Shown here piece after piece: positions 16,937-26,877 of a DNA stretch of 64,000 bases. The stretch comes from Actinacidiphila oryziradicis (GTDB taxonomy: Bacteria; Actinomycetota; Actinomycetes; Streptomycetales; Streptomycetaceae), in NCBI RefSeq assembly GCF_005047355.1, contig NZ_SUMC01000026.1, positions 62,001 to 126,000 of the forward strand. The letters are read 5' to 3'. Both the position numbers and the translations under genes were made by a program. How positions within the stretch are numbered: position 1 is the first letter of the stretch; each line of letters begins with the position of its first letter. The notes under the pieces were generated by a model. That model was not told the DNA's origin and made no database searches. It saw nothing but the letters and a program-made list of their open reading frames with translations.

Positions 16937-19639
16937 ATGACGCCCGTCGCGGTAGCTGGGGCGGAATATCGGGTATGGGAGCATTGGTCAGTTAAGTTCA
17001 GGGATGTGAACGGCGTGAGCGGCACCGGCGACCCCAGCGAGAGCGAGGCGGCGGCGGCCCCTGGCGCCAAAGAGTTGTGCGCGCGTGAGAGGCCTGCCGG
17101 ACTGAAGCCGGGGCCGCCGCGTCCGAGGGGCCAGGGGGAGCTGGACCCGACGGCCGGGACGCTGCTGGACACGCTGCGTATGGCCGTCGTGATGCTGGAC
17201 ATGTCGGGCCGTGTCCTGCTCTGGAGCCCGGTCGCGGAAGAAATCCTCGGCTGGCCGGGCGAGGCGATCGTCGGCCGTCGCGTGGGGACCCTGCTGGCCG
17301 CCGAGAACGGCAATGGCGACGACAGGGACAAGGGCGCCGGGAACGGCAATGTCCATCGCGGCGCCCGCCGCGTCGCCGCCGTGCCGGCGCCGGGGCCGGG
17401 GGAGCGGATCCTGGCGGATCTGCTGAGGGACAGCCGGTGGAACGGGGTGCTGACGCTGCGCCACAGGGACGGGCACAGTGTCCAGGTCGAGGCGCGGGCC
17501 GCGCTGCTGGTGGACGGGGACGGCCACCCGTTCGTCCTGGCGTCGGCGGCCGAGACGAGCAGGCTGCGCACGATGGAGCAGGAGCTGGCGGCGCTGGACG
17601 CGCTGTTCGACTCCTCACCACTCGGGGTGGCGATCTTTGACACGGAGCTGCGCTACGTAAGGGTGAACGAGGCCCTCGCGCGGATGAACGGCCGCCCGGC
17701 CGCCGAGCATCTGGGCCGGGGCGTGCGCGGCATCGTCAACCCGGGCGTCGCCGACGAGCTGGTCACACTGCAGCAGAATGTGCTGGTCACGGGCCGTCCG
17801 GTGATCGACTTCCTGATGCCCGCGCCGGGCGGTACCGATGTCGGCTACCGCTCGGTGTCGTACCACCGGCTGGAGGACCGCGGGGGACGGGTGCTGGGCA
17901 TCAGCTGCATCGTGATGGATGTCACCGAGCGGCACCGGGCGCACGCCAGGATCGAGCGGCACCGGCAGCGGCTGACGCTGCTCAACGATGTGGGTGTGCG
18001 GATCGCGGACCTGCTGGACGTACGGCGGATCGCGGCGGAGCTGGCGCAGGCGGTGGTGCCGCGGTTCAGCGACTACTCGGGCGTGATCCTGCACGCGTCG
18101 GTCACGGACGGCGGGGAGCTGCCGCGGATTTCCGGGGCCACGGAGATGCTGCAGCTCGGGATCGGGGCGGTGACGACGGGCCCGCAGGTCGACAAGATGA
18201 TCGGGGTCGGCAAGGTAATCAAGATCACCAAGGGTTCGATCTTCGAGACCGTACTGCAGACCGGCAAGCCGCAGCTGGTGTCGGACCCCGAGCGGCTGCG
18301 CGGGGCGACCTATCTCGGCGATCCGAAGGTCCAGGCAGCGCTCGACCTGGGCATTCATTCGCTGCTGGCGGTCCCGCTGCGAGCCCGCGGCATCGTGCTG
18401 GGGCTGCTGGTGATCAGCCGGGCCGGCGACCGGGAGCCGTTCGACGAGGACGACATGACGCTGGCGGTGGAGCTAGCCGACCGGGCCGGGGCCTCGCTGG
18501 ACAACGCCCGGCTGTACGCGCGCGAGCGCGAGGGCGCGCTGATGCTCCAGCGCAGCCTGCTGCCGCGCACCGTGCCGGAGCCGCCGGGCGTGCAGATCGC
18601 CTACCGGTATGTGCCGGGCAAGAGCGGCGCGGAGGCGGGCGGCGACTGGTTCGATGTGATCCCGCTGGCCGGCGGGCGGATCGCGCTGGTCGTCGGGGAC
18701 GTCATGGGCCACGGGCTGCGGGCCGCCGCGACGATGGGACGGATCCGTACCGCCGTACGGACCCTGGCCGGGCTCGACATGCCCCCCGACGAGCTGCTGC
18801 GCAGGGTCAACGACCTCGGCGACGACCTTGCCCAGAGCCCGGTGGAGGGGTGGATGGCGACCTGTGTGTACGCGGTCTACGACCCGTCGACCCGGCAGGC
18901 CGTCATCGCCCGGGCCGGCCACCCGCCACCCCTGCTGGTCGGCCCCGACGGGCACGTGCGGTTGGTGGAGACCCCGGCGGGGGTGCCGCTGGGGGTCAGC
19001 GGGGTCGACTTCGAGTCGGTGGAGCTGGACGTGCCGGACGGCTCGGTGCTGGTGCTGTACACCGATGGCCTGATCGAGAGGCGCGGCGAGGACATCAGCA
19101 CCGGCCTGGAACGGGCCCGCTCGGTCCTGGAACGGCCCTTCAGCACCCTGGAGGACGCCTGCGACCAACTGCTCTCCGCCATGGTGCCCGGCCGCGAGCC
19201 GGACGACGTGGCACTGCTGGTGGCCCGGCTCGGCGTGCTGCCCGAGGGCAGCACGGCCTCGTGGACCTTCCCCGCCGAGCCCGGCGCGGTCCGCCAGGCC
19301 CGTTGGCACGTCCGCGAGACGCTGGCCGAATGGGGGCTGGAGCCCATGACGGATGTGACCGTGCTGTTGGTCAGCGAACTCGTGACCAATTCTTTGCGGT
19401 ACGCGCACGGACCCATCGGCGTCCGGATGGTGCGCGGTACTTCACTCCTCGTAGAAGTGTCCGATCCGCTGCCCGACCCGCCCCGCGAGCGGGCCGCCAC
19501 CGAGGAGGACGAAGGCGGCCGTGGCCTGCAGCTGGTCGCCCGCGCCTCCCGTCGCTGGGGCACGCGGCACGGTTCGCTGGGCAAGACCGTATGGTTCGAG
19601 CTCGCGCTGCCGTCGAGGACCAGGCCGCCCGGTGATTGA
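16937..19639 (+). CDS. PAS-PAS-GAF-PP2C(SpoIIE)-HATPase multidomain phosphatase/kinase (copy 1)
   Basis: A 900-residue cytoplasmic signalling protein. Order: PAS (about 74-200), second PAS (about 220-335, starting DALFDSSPLGVAIFD), GAF (about 345-525), SpoIIE-type PP2C Ser/Thr phosphatase (about 535-755) and an RsbW-like HATPase (about 790-895). Metal-binding aspartates are seen in GGDWFDV, VGDVMGHG, YTDGLIE and DDVALL; the ATP-binding N-box is SELVTNSLRYAHG. Such proteins dephosphorylate anti-anti-sigma factors and may phosphorylate them too. The ATG at 16937 has GGGAG 6 nt upstream; a GTG at 17006 is an alternative. It is followed by a paralogue with the same domain order. Confidence 0.87.
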   Translation: MTPVAVAGAEYRVWEHWSVKFRDVNGVSGTGDPSESEAAAAPGAKELCARERPAGLKPGPPRPRGQGELDPTAGTLLDTLRMAVVMLDMSGRVLLWSPVAEEILGWPGEAIVGRRVGTLLAAENGNGDDRDKGAGNGNVHRGARRVAAVPAPGPGERILADLLRDSRWNGVLTLRHRDGHSVQVEARAALLVDGDGHPFVLASAAETSRLRTMEQELAALDALFDSSPLGVAIFDTELRYVRVNEALARMNGRPAAEHLGRGVRGIVNPGVADELVTLQQNVLVTGRPVIDFLMPAPGGTDVGYRSVSYHRLEDRGGRVLGISCIVMDVTERHRAHARIERHRQRLTLLNDVGVRIADLLDVRRIAAELAQAVVPRFSDYSGVILHASVTDGGELPRISGATEMLQLGIGAVTTGPQVDKMIGVGKVIKITKGSIFETVLQTGKPQLVSDPERLRGATYLGDPKVQAALDLGIHSLLAVPLRARGIVLGLLVISRAGDREPFDEDDMTLAVELADRAGASLDNARLYAREREGALMLQRSLLPRTVPEPPGVQIAYRYVPGKSGAEAGGDWFDVIPLAGGRIALVVGDVMGHGLRAAATMGRIRTAVRTLAGLDMPPDELLRRVNDLGDDLAQSPVEGWMATCVYAVYDPSTRQAVIARAGHPPPLLVGPDGHVRLVETPAGVPLGVSGVDFESVELDVPDGSVLVLYTDGLIERRGEDISTGLERARSVLERPFSTLEDACDQLLSAMVPGREPDDVALLVARLGVLPEGSTASWTFPAEPGAVRQARWHVRETLAEWGLEPMTDVTVLLVSELVTNSLRYAHGPIGVRMVRGTSLLVEVSDPLPDPPRERAATEEDEGGRGLQLVARASRRWGTRHGSLGKTVWFELALPSRTRPPGD

Positions 19640-19894
19640 GGGTTACCCCTACCGCTGTGCCCGAGGGACCCCCGAAAGGGGCCTTGACGGTTCGAACTAG
19701 CAGTACAGGGTAGTTGAATGAGGCAATTGAGGTGGCCGTTCCGGCCGAGATGATGATGTGATCGTCAAGACCGTGTGCGAAGTGGTGGGAATACTGAATA
19801 CTCGGACGGAGCCGGTCCGCACGCTGCCGGGCCGACCGGATGGCCCGTGCGGCAGTGCGGGGATACACCTCAGCGAGCTGGAGGGGTCGGGCAA

Positions 19895-22534
19895 GTGAGC
19901 GACGTGCCAGCCGGGGCCGCGGTGCCCCAGAACCCTGTGGCTCAGAGGGCTGTGCCCAAGAACGCCGCGTTCGACGACGCCGTGTCCCGGAACCCGGTGA
20001 TCCCGGGCCAGAGCACCTGGCAGGCCAGCCAGGTGGGCACGATCTACGACTACATCCGAGTCGCGGCCTTCACCCTCGACCCTGACGGCCGCATCGAGCA
20101 GTGGAGCGACCGCGCCGAGGAGTTCTTCGGCCTCTCCGCCGCGAAGGCGGTCGGCAAGGACCCCATCACCGCCTTGATGCCGCCCGACCAGTGGCAGGCA
20201 GGGCATGAGCGCATCGCCGAGATCCTCGACGGCCGCGAGTGGGTCGGCCTCGTGCCCTACCGCGACGCGAACGGCACCGAGGGGCTCGCCGAGGTCTACG
20301 TCATGCCCGCGGAGAACGGCGCCGGCGGCCGCGGCGCGTCCTGCATCGCCGTCGAGGCCCGCGTACTGCGCCAGATAGAGACCGACCTGGCCTCCTCACA
20401 GGCCGTCTTCGGACAGGCACCGCTGGGCTTCATGCTCTTCGGCACCGACCTGAGACTGCTGCGGGTCAACGAACGGTTCGCCGAGATCTGGCAGCGCCCC
20501 GCCGCCGAGGTCCGCGGCCTCGACCCCTACGACTTCCTCTCCCGCGTCGAGGCCGACCGGCTCACCTCCGCGCTGCGCCAGGTGCTGGAGAGCGGCGAGC
20601 CGGTCACCGACATGCCGGTCGTCGGCACCCTGCCGGGCCGGTCCCGCAGGCGCTGGATGTTCTCGCTGTACCGGCTGCACAGCGGCAGCGGGCGGCCGAT
20701 CGGGGTGGCCGCCCTGGCCACCGATGTGACGAGCCGGCAACGGGCCGAGCGGGAGGCCGCCGACACCCGCCGCAATCTCGCCCTGCTCAATGCGGCCGGC
20801 AGCCGGATCGGCAGCTCGCTCGACCTCGAGACCACCGCCCGCGAGCTGCTCGACGTAGCCGTACCGCACTTCTGCGACCTCGCCTCCGTCGACCTCTACC
20901 AGGCCCTGCTGCGCGGCGAGGAAGGCCCCGTCGGCACCACCGACGGCAGTGGCGAGGTCCGCCGGGTGGCGTTCGCCAGCGCCATATCCGACGCCCCCGT
21001 CGCCATGTCGCCGTACGACCACGAAGCCGGCCCCGTGCCCGTCGGTGCCGTCCACCGCTACCCCTTCAGCTCGGCCTGCGCCGGCGTGCTGCGCACCGCC
21101 CGCACCCAGGTGCTGGCCGTCGACGGCGACTCCCTCCTCGGCGGCGGGCTCGTCCAGTCCACCCTCGTCGTCCCGATCGTCGCCCGCGACACCGTCCTCG
21201 GCCTCGTCCGCTTCGCCCGCGCCAAGGGCAGCGAACCCTTCGCCGAACGCGACCAGCTGATCGCCGAGGAACTCGCCGCCCGGGCCGCCGTCTTCATCGA
21301 CAACGCCCGCCTCTACCGCCGCGAGCACGAGCGTGCCCTGATCCTCCAGCGCAGCCTGCTGCCCCCCGGCAACCCCGAGGCCGTCGGCCTCGACATCGCC
21401 TGCCGCTACCTCGCGGGCAACGTCGAGACCGAGGTGGGCGGCGACTGGTTCGACGTCATCCAACTCCCCGGCCACCGCACCGCTCTCGTGGTCGGCGACG
21501 TCATGGGCCGCGGTCTGCGTGCCGCCGTCGCGATGGGCGAACTCCGCACCGCCGTACGTACTCTCGCGCTGCTCGACATCGAGCCCGCCGACGTGCTCAG
21601 CGCCCTCGACGAGGTCGCCCGCGGGCTCGGCACCCCCACCGACAGCGGCGTCGACAGCGGCAGCCGCCACGCCGGCAAGGAGCGCGGCGGCTCCAGCCCC
21701 GACGACCTCTCCGAGGTCTACCTCGCGACCTGCGTCTACGCCGTCTACGACGCCGTCACCCGGCGCGTCATCATCGCCAACGCCGGCCACCTGCCGCCCG
21801 CCCTCGTCGAACCCGGCGAGCCCGCGATGTTCCTCGACGTACCCGAGGGACTGCCGCTCGGCGTCGGCGGCGAGTTCTTCGAGGAAATCGAGATCCAGCT
21901 GCCCGACGGCGCCCTGCTCGCCCTCTACACCGACGGCCTCGTCGAGTCCCGCAACCACCCGCTGGACGAGGGCCTGGAGTCCCTGCGCCAAGCCCTGGAC
22001 GAGCCCGAGCGCCCGCTCGAAGACGTCTGCGACCATGTCCTCGCCCGCCTCGACACCGCACATGGCGAGGACGACATCGCCCTCCTCATGGCCCGCGTCC
22101 AAGGCATCCCGAGCGGCTCCGTCGGCGACTGGACCCTCGACGCCGACCCCAAGTCGGTCGCCCGCGCCCGCGAACTCACCCGCGAGCAGCTTTCGGCCTG
22201 GGGCCACCACGAACTCATCGACACCTCGGAACTCCTCGTCAGCGAACTCGTCACGAACGCCCTCCGGCACGGCGACGGGGCGATCCGGCTGCGCCTGCTG
22301 CTGGACCGCACCCTTGTCTGTGAGGTCTGGGACGAAGCCCTCGCCCAGCCGCGGCGGCGGCGCGCCCGCGATACGGATGAGGGCGGGCGAGGGCTCCAGC
22401 TCGTCTCCCTGCTGAGCCAGAGCTGGGGCGCCCGCCGCACCCACCGCGGCAAGACGGTCTGGTTCGAACTTGCGATTCCTGGCGGTGAGCCGACCCGTGA
22501 AATGACCGTGGACGAACTCCTCAGCCTCTTCTGA
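19895..22534 (+). CDS. PAS-PAS-GAF-PP2C(SpoIIE)-HATPase multidomain phosphatase/kinase (copy 2)
   Basis: An 879-residue paralogue of the preceding gene. Order: PAS (about 51-155), PAS (about 169-285), GAF (about 295-470), PP2C (about 481-727) and HATPase (about 745-870). Catalytic signatures are GGDWFDV, VGDVMGRG, YTDGLVES and DDIALL, with N-box SELVTNALRHGDG. Relative to copy 1 the phosphatase domain has a Ser/Gly-rich insertion of about 20 residues (around residue 590). Start: GTG at 19895 with GGAGGGG about 10 nt upstream. The 255-nt gap before it has a TTGACG (19684-19689) but no good -10, so it may have its own promoter. Confidence 0.87.
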   Translation: MSDVPAGAAVPQNPVAQRAVPKNAAFDDAVSRNPVIPGQSTWQASQVGTIYDYIRVAAFTLDPDGRIEQWSDRAEEFFGLSAAKAVGKDPITALMPPDQWQAGHERIAEILDGREWVGLVPYRDANGTEGLAEVYVMPAENGAGGRGASCIAVEARVLRQIETDLASSQAVFGQAPLGFMLFGTDLRLLRVNERFAEIWQRPAAEVRGLDPYDFLSRVEADRLTSALRQVLESGEPVTDMPVVGTLPGRSRRRWMFSLYRLHSGSGRPIGVAALATDVTSRQRAEREAADTRRNLALLNAAGSRIGSSLDLETTARELLDVAVPHFCDLASVDLYQALLRGEEGPVGTTDGSGEVRRVAFASAISDAPVAMSPYDHEAGPVPVGAVHRYPFSSACAGVLRTARTQVLAVDGDSLLGGGLVQSTLVVPIVARDTVLGLVRFARAKGSEPFAERDQLIAEELAARAAVFIDNARLYRREHERALILQRSLLPPGNPEAVGLDIACRYLAGNVETEVGGDWFDVIQLPGHRTALVVGDVMGRGLRAAVAMGELRTAVRTLALLDIEPADVLSALDEVARGLGTPTDSGVDSGSRHAGKERGGSSPDDLSEVYLATCVYAVYDAVTRRVIIANAGHLPPALVEPGEPAMFLDVPEGLPLGVGGEFFEEIEIQLPDGALLALYTDGLVESRNHPLDEGLESLRQALDEPERPLEDVCDHVLARLDTAHGEDDIALLMARVQGIPSGSVGDWTLDADPKSVARARELTREQLSAWGHHELIDTSELLVSELVTNALRHGDGAIRLRLLLDRTLVCEVWDEALAQPRRRRARDTDEGGRGLQLVSLLSQSWGARRTHRGKTVWFELAIPGGEPTREMTVDELLSLF

Positions 22535-22542
22535 GGCTGAGG
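22519..22542. terminator. Hairpin spanning the stop codon of PP2C copy 2
   Basis: A perfect 10-bp stem (22519-22528 with 22533-22542) and 4-nt loop; the TGA stop (22532-22534) lies at the loop edge. It separates two convergent transcription units (PP2C and sdhCAB). Confidence 0.65.
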
Positions 22543-22671
22543 CTGCCGGCGCCGGGTGCCCACCATGGGCGGGGCGGTGCTTCGCCGGGGGCACCCGGTA
22601 CAGCCGCTGCGGCCGGCCCGGCGAGGGCCCCGGCAGGCGGGGCGAACCCGCGCCGGGGTACCCGGCAACCG

Positions 22672-23439
22672 TTACGCCCGGCGACGGATCTTCGCACCCA
22701 GCCAGACCAGGGGATCGTACTTGCGGTCGACGACCCGCTCTTTGAGCGGGATGAGCGCATTGTCGGTGATTTTGATGTGTTCGGGGCACACTTCCGTACA
22801 GCACTTGGTGATGTTGCAGTACCCGAGCCCGTGCTCGTCCTGGGCGGAGACCTTGCGGTCCAGCCCAGCCTCGGCGGCAGCGTCAAGAGGGTGCATGTCG
22901 AGCTCGGCGATGCGCATCAGGAATCGCGGCCCCGCGAAGGCGGCCTTGTTCTCCTCGTGGTCGCGGACGACGTGGCACGTGTCCTGGCACAGGAAGCACT
23001 CGATGCATTTGCGGAACTCCTGGGACCGCTCCACATCGTCCTGGGTCATCCGGTATTCGCCGGGCTTCAGCCCCTCCGGGGGGACGAACGCGGGGATTTC
23101 TCGCGCCTTGGCGTAGTTGAAGGAGACGTCCGTCACCAGGTCCCGGATCACCGGGAACGCCCGCATCGGGGTGACGGTGATGACGTCCTCGCGCCCGAAG
23201 ACGGACATGCGGGTCATGCACAGCAGCCGGGGCCGTCCGTTGATCTCCGCGCTGCACGAACCGCATTTGCCGGCTTTGCAGTTCCAGCGGACGGCGAGGT
23301 CCTGGGCCTGGGTGGCCTGGAGGCGGTGGATGATGTCGAGGACGACCTCGCCGTCGTTGACCTCGACGTCGTAGTCCTGGAGGGCGCCACCGTCGGGGTC
23401 GCCGCGCCAGACCTTGAAGTGGGCCAGGTAGGTGCTCAC
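22672..23439 (-). CDS. sdhB: Succinate dehydrogenase iron-sulfur subunit (Sdh1 type)
   Basis: A 255-residue electron-transfer subunit of complex II. The N-terminal 2Fe-2S ferredoxin domain has CKAGKCGSC followed by a Cys in LLCMTRM. The C-terminal domain has the cluster-binding sets CIECFLCQDTC and CCTEVC for the 4Fe-4S and 3Fe-4S centres. The GTG start at 23439 overlaps the sdhA TGA (GTGA). This is the mycobacterial Sdh1-like version rather than the short housekeeping SdhB. Last gene of the operon. Confidence 0.93.
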   Translation of the reverse strand: MSTYLAHFKVWRGDPDGGALQDYDVEVNDGEVVLDIIHRLQATQAQDLAVRWNCKAGKCGSCSAEINGRPRLLCMTRMSVFGREDVITVTPMRAFPVIRDLVTDVSFNYAKAREIPAFVPPEGLKPGEYRMTQDDVERSQEFRKCIECFLCQDTCHVVRDHEENKAAFAGPRFLMRIAELDMHPLDAAAEAGLDRKVSAQDEHGLGYCNITKCCTEVCPEHIKITDNALIPLKERVVDRKYDPLVWLGAKIRRRA

Positions 23440-25349
23440 GCGCTCAGCTCCTCGTCGGTGAGGTACTTGAGCAGCTCGTCCTGTTCGAAGAGGTCGAGCA
23501 GGTCGGCGCGGATCGGAGCCATGTCGCGGCGGGTGAGTGCGATCTGCCCGGGGCCGGCGTCGTCGGCGATGGCGCAGACGAGATTCACCTTGCGCCAGCG
23601 GCGGTCCATCTCGGGGTGGTCGTCGCGGGTGTGGCCGCCACGGCTCTCGGTACGTTCGAGGGCGGCACGCGCGACGCATTCGCTGACCAGGAGCATGTTC
23701 CGCAGGTCGAGCGTGAGGTGCCAGCCGGGGTTGAACTGGCGGTGCCCCTCGACCCCGGCGCGGCGGGCGCGCAGCCTGAGCGCGTCGAGGCGGGTGAGGG
23801 CCTCGGCCATCTCGCCCTGGCGGCGGATGATACCGACCAGGTCGTTCATGGTCTGCTGGAGCTCCTGGTGGAGGGTGTACGGGTTCTCCGCCCCGTCCTC
23901 GACGCTGAACGGCCCCAGCGCCTCGGCAGCGGCGTCGTCGATCTGCGTACCGTCGGCAAGGGGGCGGGTGGTCTGGGCGGCCGCGTACTCGGCGGCGTGC
24001 AGGCCGGCCCGGCGGCCGAATACCAGCAGGTCGGAGAGGGAGTTGCCGCCGAGCCGGTTGGAGCCGTGCATGCCGCCCGCGACCTCGCCGGCGGCATAGA
24101 GCCCGGGGACGCCGGTGGCGGCGGCCGAGTCGGGGTCGACGTCGACTCCGCCCATCACGTAGTGGCAGGTCGGCCCGACCTCCATGGGCTCGGCGGTGAT
24201 GTCGACGTCGGCGAGCTCCTTGAACTGGTGGTACATCGACGGCAGCCGCCGTTTGATCTCCTCGGCGGACATCCGGGTCGAGACGTCGAGGAAGACACCG
24301 CCGTGCGGGGAGCCCCGGCCCGCCTTGACCTCGGAGTTGATGGCGCGGGCGACCTCGTCGCGGGGGAGCAGCTCGGGCGGCCGGCGATGGTGCTCGGGGT
24401 CGGTGTACCAGCCGTCGGCCTCCTCCTCGGACTGGGCGTACTTCTCCTTGAAGACATCCGGGATGTAGTCGAACATGAAGCGCTTGCCCTCGCTGTTGCG
24501 CAGCACCCCGCCGTCGCCGCGCACGGACTCGGTGACCAGGATGCCCTTCACCGACGGCGGCCAGACCATTCCGGTGGGGTGGAACTGCACGAACTCCATG
24601 TTGATCAGCGGCGCGCCCGCGAGCAGCGCCAGGGCGTGCCCGTCGCCGGTGTACTCCCAGGAGTTGGAGGTCACCTTGAAGGACTTGCCGATCCCGCCGG
24701 TGGCCAGCACGACGGCGGGGGCGTCGATGACGAAGAAACGGCCGCTTTCGCGTACGTAGCCGAAGACGCCGCTCACCTTGGGGCCCGCGGCGGAGCCGCT
24801 GTCGGCCGGAGTCTTGAGGACGCGGGTGACCGTGCACTCCTGGAAGACCTTGAGGCGGGCCTCGTAGTCGCCGTGCTCGCGGAAGTCCTCCTGCTGCAAT
24901 GAGACGATCTTCTGCTGGAGGGTGCGGATCAGCTCCAGGCCGGTCCGGTCGCCGACGTGCGCCAGGCGCGGGTACTCATGGCCCCCGAAATTGCGCTGGG
25001 AGATCCGGCCGTCCTTCGTACGGTCGAAGAGCGCGCCCCAGGTCTCCAGCTCCCAGACCCGGTCCGGGGCCTCCTGGGCGTGCAGTTCGGCCATCCGCCA
25101 GTGGTTGAGGAACTTCCCGCCGCGCATGGTGTCGCGGAAGTGTGTCTCCCAGTTGTCGTTCGGATTGGCGTTGCCCATGCTGGCGGCGATGCCGCCCTCG
25201 GCCATCACGGTGTGGGCCTTGCCGAAGAGCGATTTGCAGATGACCGCTGTCCGCATGCCCTGCTCGCGGGCCTCGATGGCGGCGCGCAGACCGGCGCCTC
25301 CCGCGCCGACCACGACCACGTCGTAGGTGTGCCGCTCGACCTGCGTCAT
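23436..25349 (-). CDS. sdhA: Succinate dehydrogenase flavoprotein subunit (Sdh1 type)
   Basis: A 637-residue catalytic subunit that oxidises succinate to fumarate. It has the FAD-binding dinucleotide fold VVVVGAGGAGLRAAIEA at residue 10, the flavin-attachment region GKAHTVMAEGGIAASMGN, the active-site segments QFHPTG and RGDGGVLRN, and a capping domain. The length is typical of the long Sdh1 class. The ATG at 25349 overlaps the upstream membrane-subunit stop (TGATG) and its own TGA overlaps the sdhB GTG, so all three are translationally coupled. Confidence 0.94.
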   Translation of the reverse strand: MTQVERHTYDVVVVGAGGAGLRAAIEAREQGMRTAVICKSLFGKAHTVMAEGGIAASMGNANPNDNWETHFRDTMRGGKFLNHWRMAELHAQEAPDRVWELETWGALFDRTKDGRISQRNFGGHEYPRLAHVGDRTGLELIRTLQQKIVSLQQEDFREHGDYEARLKVFQECTVTRVLKTPADSGSAAGPKVSGVFGYVRESGRFFVIDAPAVVLATGGIGKSFKVTSNSWEYTGDGHALALLAGAPLINMEFVQFHPTGMVWPPSVKGILVTESVRGDGGVLRNSEGKRFMFDYIPDVFKEKYAQSEEEADGWYTDPEHHRRPPELLPRDEVARAINSEVKAGRGSPHGGVFLDVSTRMSAEEIKRRLPSMYHQFKELADVDITAEPMEVGPTCHYVMGGVDVDPDSAAATGVPGLYAAGEVAGGMHGSNRLGGNSLSDLLVFGRRAGLHAAEYAAAQTTRPLADGTQIDDAAAEALGPFSVEDGAENPYTLHQELQQTMNDLVGIIRRQGEMAEALTRLDALRLRARRAGVEGHRQFNPGWHLTLDLRNMLLVSECVARAALERTESRGGHTRDDHPEMDRRWRKVNLVCAIADDAGPGQIALTRRDMAPIRADLLDLFEQDELLKYLTDEELSA

Positions 25350-26194
25350 CAGAAAAACCTCGGATCGTGGAACGCGCCACTGGCGACCAGATAGACGTAG
25401 AAATCCGCGACCGCCACGCTGATCAGCGAGGCCCAGGCGAGCTGCATGTGCCGGGTGTTCAGCTTCCCGGCCCAGCTCCAGAGGCGGTAGCGGACCGGAT
25501 GCCGGGAGAAGTGCTTGAGGCGGCCGCCGACAATGTGCCGGCAGGAGTGGCAGGAGAAGGTGTACGCCCAGATCAGGACGATGTTGATGAGGAGGATGAG
25601 CGTCCCGAGACCGGCGTGGCCCCAGTGGCCGTGCTGGTCGCGGAAGCCGAGCACGACGTCGTATGTGAGAATCCCCGCGACCGGGATCGCGAAGTAGAAG
25701 AAGTACCGGTGGATGTTCTGCAGGATCAGCGGGAACCGCGTCTCGCCGGTGTACTTCGCGTGCGGCTCGGGGACGGCGCAGGCGGGTGGCGCGGCCCAGA
25801 AGCCGCGGTAGTACGCCTTGCGGTAGTAGTAGCAGGTCAGCCGGAAGCCGAGCGGGAAGATCAGCACCAGGAGGGCGGGGGAGAGCCCCCACCAGTCCCC
25901 GAACAGCGGCCATCGGGCGCCCAGCGGCATGTCCGCGCAGTTGGTGCCGAGGCAGGGGGAGTAGAACGGCGAGACGTACGGCTCGGTGTAGTAGTTGCTG
26001 TTCGCGAAAGCCCGCCACGTCGAGTACGCGACAAATGCCGTCAGCCCGAGCGCGGTCACCAGCGGTGACACCCACCACCTGTCGGTGCGCAGGTGTGGTG
26101 CCGCGATCGCCGCCCGCCCCGGCGCGTGGACGCCGTGGCGGGTGGGATGACTGCCGTCAGAGATCTCGGATGCTTCAGAGGTTTCGGTGGCCAA
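25349..26194 (-). CDS. sdhC: Succinate dehydrogenase cytochrome b/membrane anchor subunit
   Basis: A 281-residue membrane protein with about five transmembrane helices, anchoring the complex and passing electrons to menaquinone. Helices are seen around residues 42-62, 100-120, 150-175, 188-210 and 250-272. Candidate haem or quinone histidines occur in ILQNIHRYFF, CHSCRH and NTRHMQ. An unusually acidic or polar N-terminus of about 35 residues precedes the first helix. Size and order (membrane, flavoprotein, Fe-S) match the mycobacterial Sdh1 operon. Confidence 0.88.
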   Translation of the reverse strand: MATETSEASEISDGSHPTRHGVHAPGRAAIAAPHLRTDRWWVSPLVTALGLTAFVAYSTWRAFANSNYYTEPYVSPFYSPCLGTNCADMPLGARWPLFGDWWGLSPALLVLIFPLGFRLTCYYYRKAYYRGFWAAPPACAVPEPHAKYTGETRFPLILQNIHRYFFYFAIPVAGILTYDVVLGFRDQHGHWGHAGLGTLILLINIVLIWAYTFSCHSCRHIVGGRLKHFSRHPVRYRLWSWAGKLNTRHMQLAWASLISVAVADFYVYLVASGAFHDPRFF

Positions 26195-26244
26195 GGGTTA
26201 CTCCGGAGGAGTGGGGGCAGGGATCGGCGCCTTTGCCGCCCTGC

Positions 26245-26535
26245 CTACGGCGCGTGCCGGTACGGGGACCCCAGACCCTCGTCGTCCCGCTCTCCGGCCC
26301 ACATTTTCGGGTCGTACGGCGCGTCCGGGATCGTCACCATCTCCGGACGTTCCCGTGCGGCTTCTTTCGGCGCGCTCTCGCGCAGCAGCGCCATGCTCTC
26401 ACCGAGGCGCGTCGCGTCGGCGCGTACGCGCCGCATGTCGAGACTGCCACCGACCTGCTGCTCCAGCCGGCTCACACACCGGAGCAGATCATTCAGCCGA
26501 TGCTGAACGGTATCCAGCTCTTCCTGAAGGGACAT
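26245..26535 (-). CDS. Small coiled-coil protein upstream of sdhC
   Basis: A 96-residue hydrophilic protein. The first 55 residues (from MSLQEELDTVQHRLNDLLRC) form an amphipathic helix with heptad-like leucines, followed by an acidic, proline-containing tail with DAPYDPKMWAGERDDEG. A strong ribosome site (GGAGGTGAAGG) precedes the ATG, and codon bias is normal. It lies 50 nt upstream of sdhC on the same strand and is probably cotranscribed. Function unknown. Confidence 0.75.
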   Translation of the reverse strand: MSLQEELDTVQHRLNDLLRCVSRLEQQVGGSLDMRRVRADATRLGESMALLRESAPKEAARERPEMVTIPDAPYDPKMWAGERDDEGLGSPYRHAP

Positions 26536-26877
26536 ACCGGACCTTCACCTCCGCCACTCTGCGGGTGCGACGCTGACGCCCAGCGAGTGTCGCGCGTCAC
26601 AGTCGTGCTTGGGAAGGGATCTGCACCGATCGGAACCTTTCCTTGCCATCCTCACACCGCTCGGCCCGCGGGGCCACAGAGCCTTTCGCGCAGCTTCCCG
26701 GGCGTTCCGCCGATGGGCCGCCCGGGTGGCGCCGGAGCCGCATCGCGCCGTGTCGGCCGGGCGAGGGCGGCGCCGTCGCTTTGAGTAGGTGCGATAAGCG
26801 ACAAATACCGCCAGGTGATCATGCCCACGGCGTACGCCGGACCGGGCCGGCGCCCGTAGAGCCCGCGGAGGTATTCG
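26536..26877. other. Divergent promoter region
   Basis: About 340 bases between the minus-strand coiled-coil/sdh operon and the plus-strand lipoprotein gene. It should contain both promoters, but I see no convincing -35/-10 pair. A minus-strand frame (26652-26900, about 82 codons from the ATG at 26900) begins with well-biased codons but overlaps the lipoprotein start and has no ribosome site. Confidence 0.45.
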
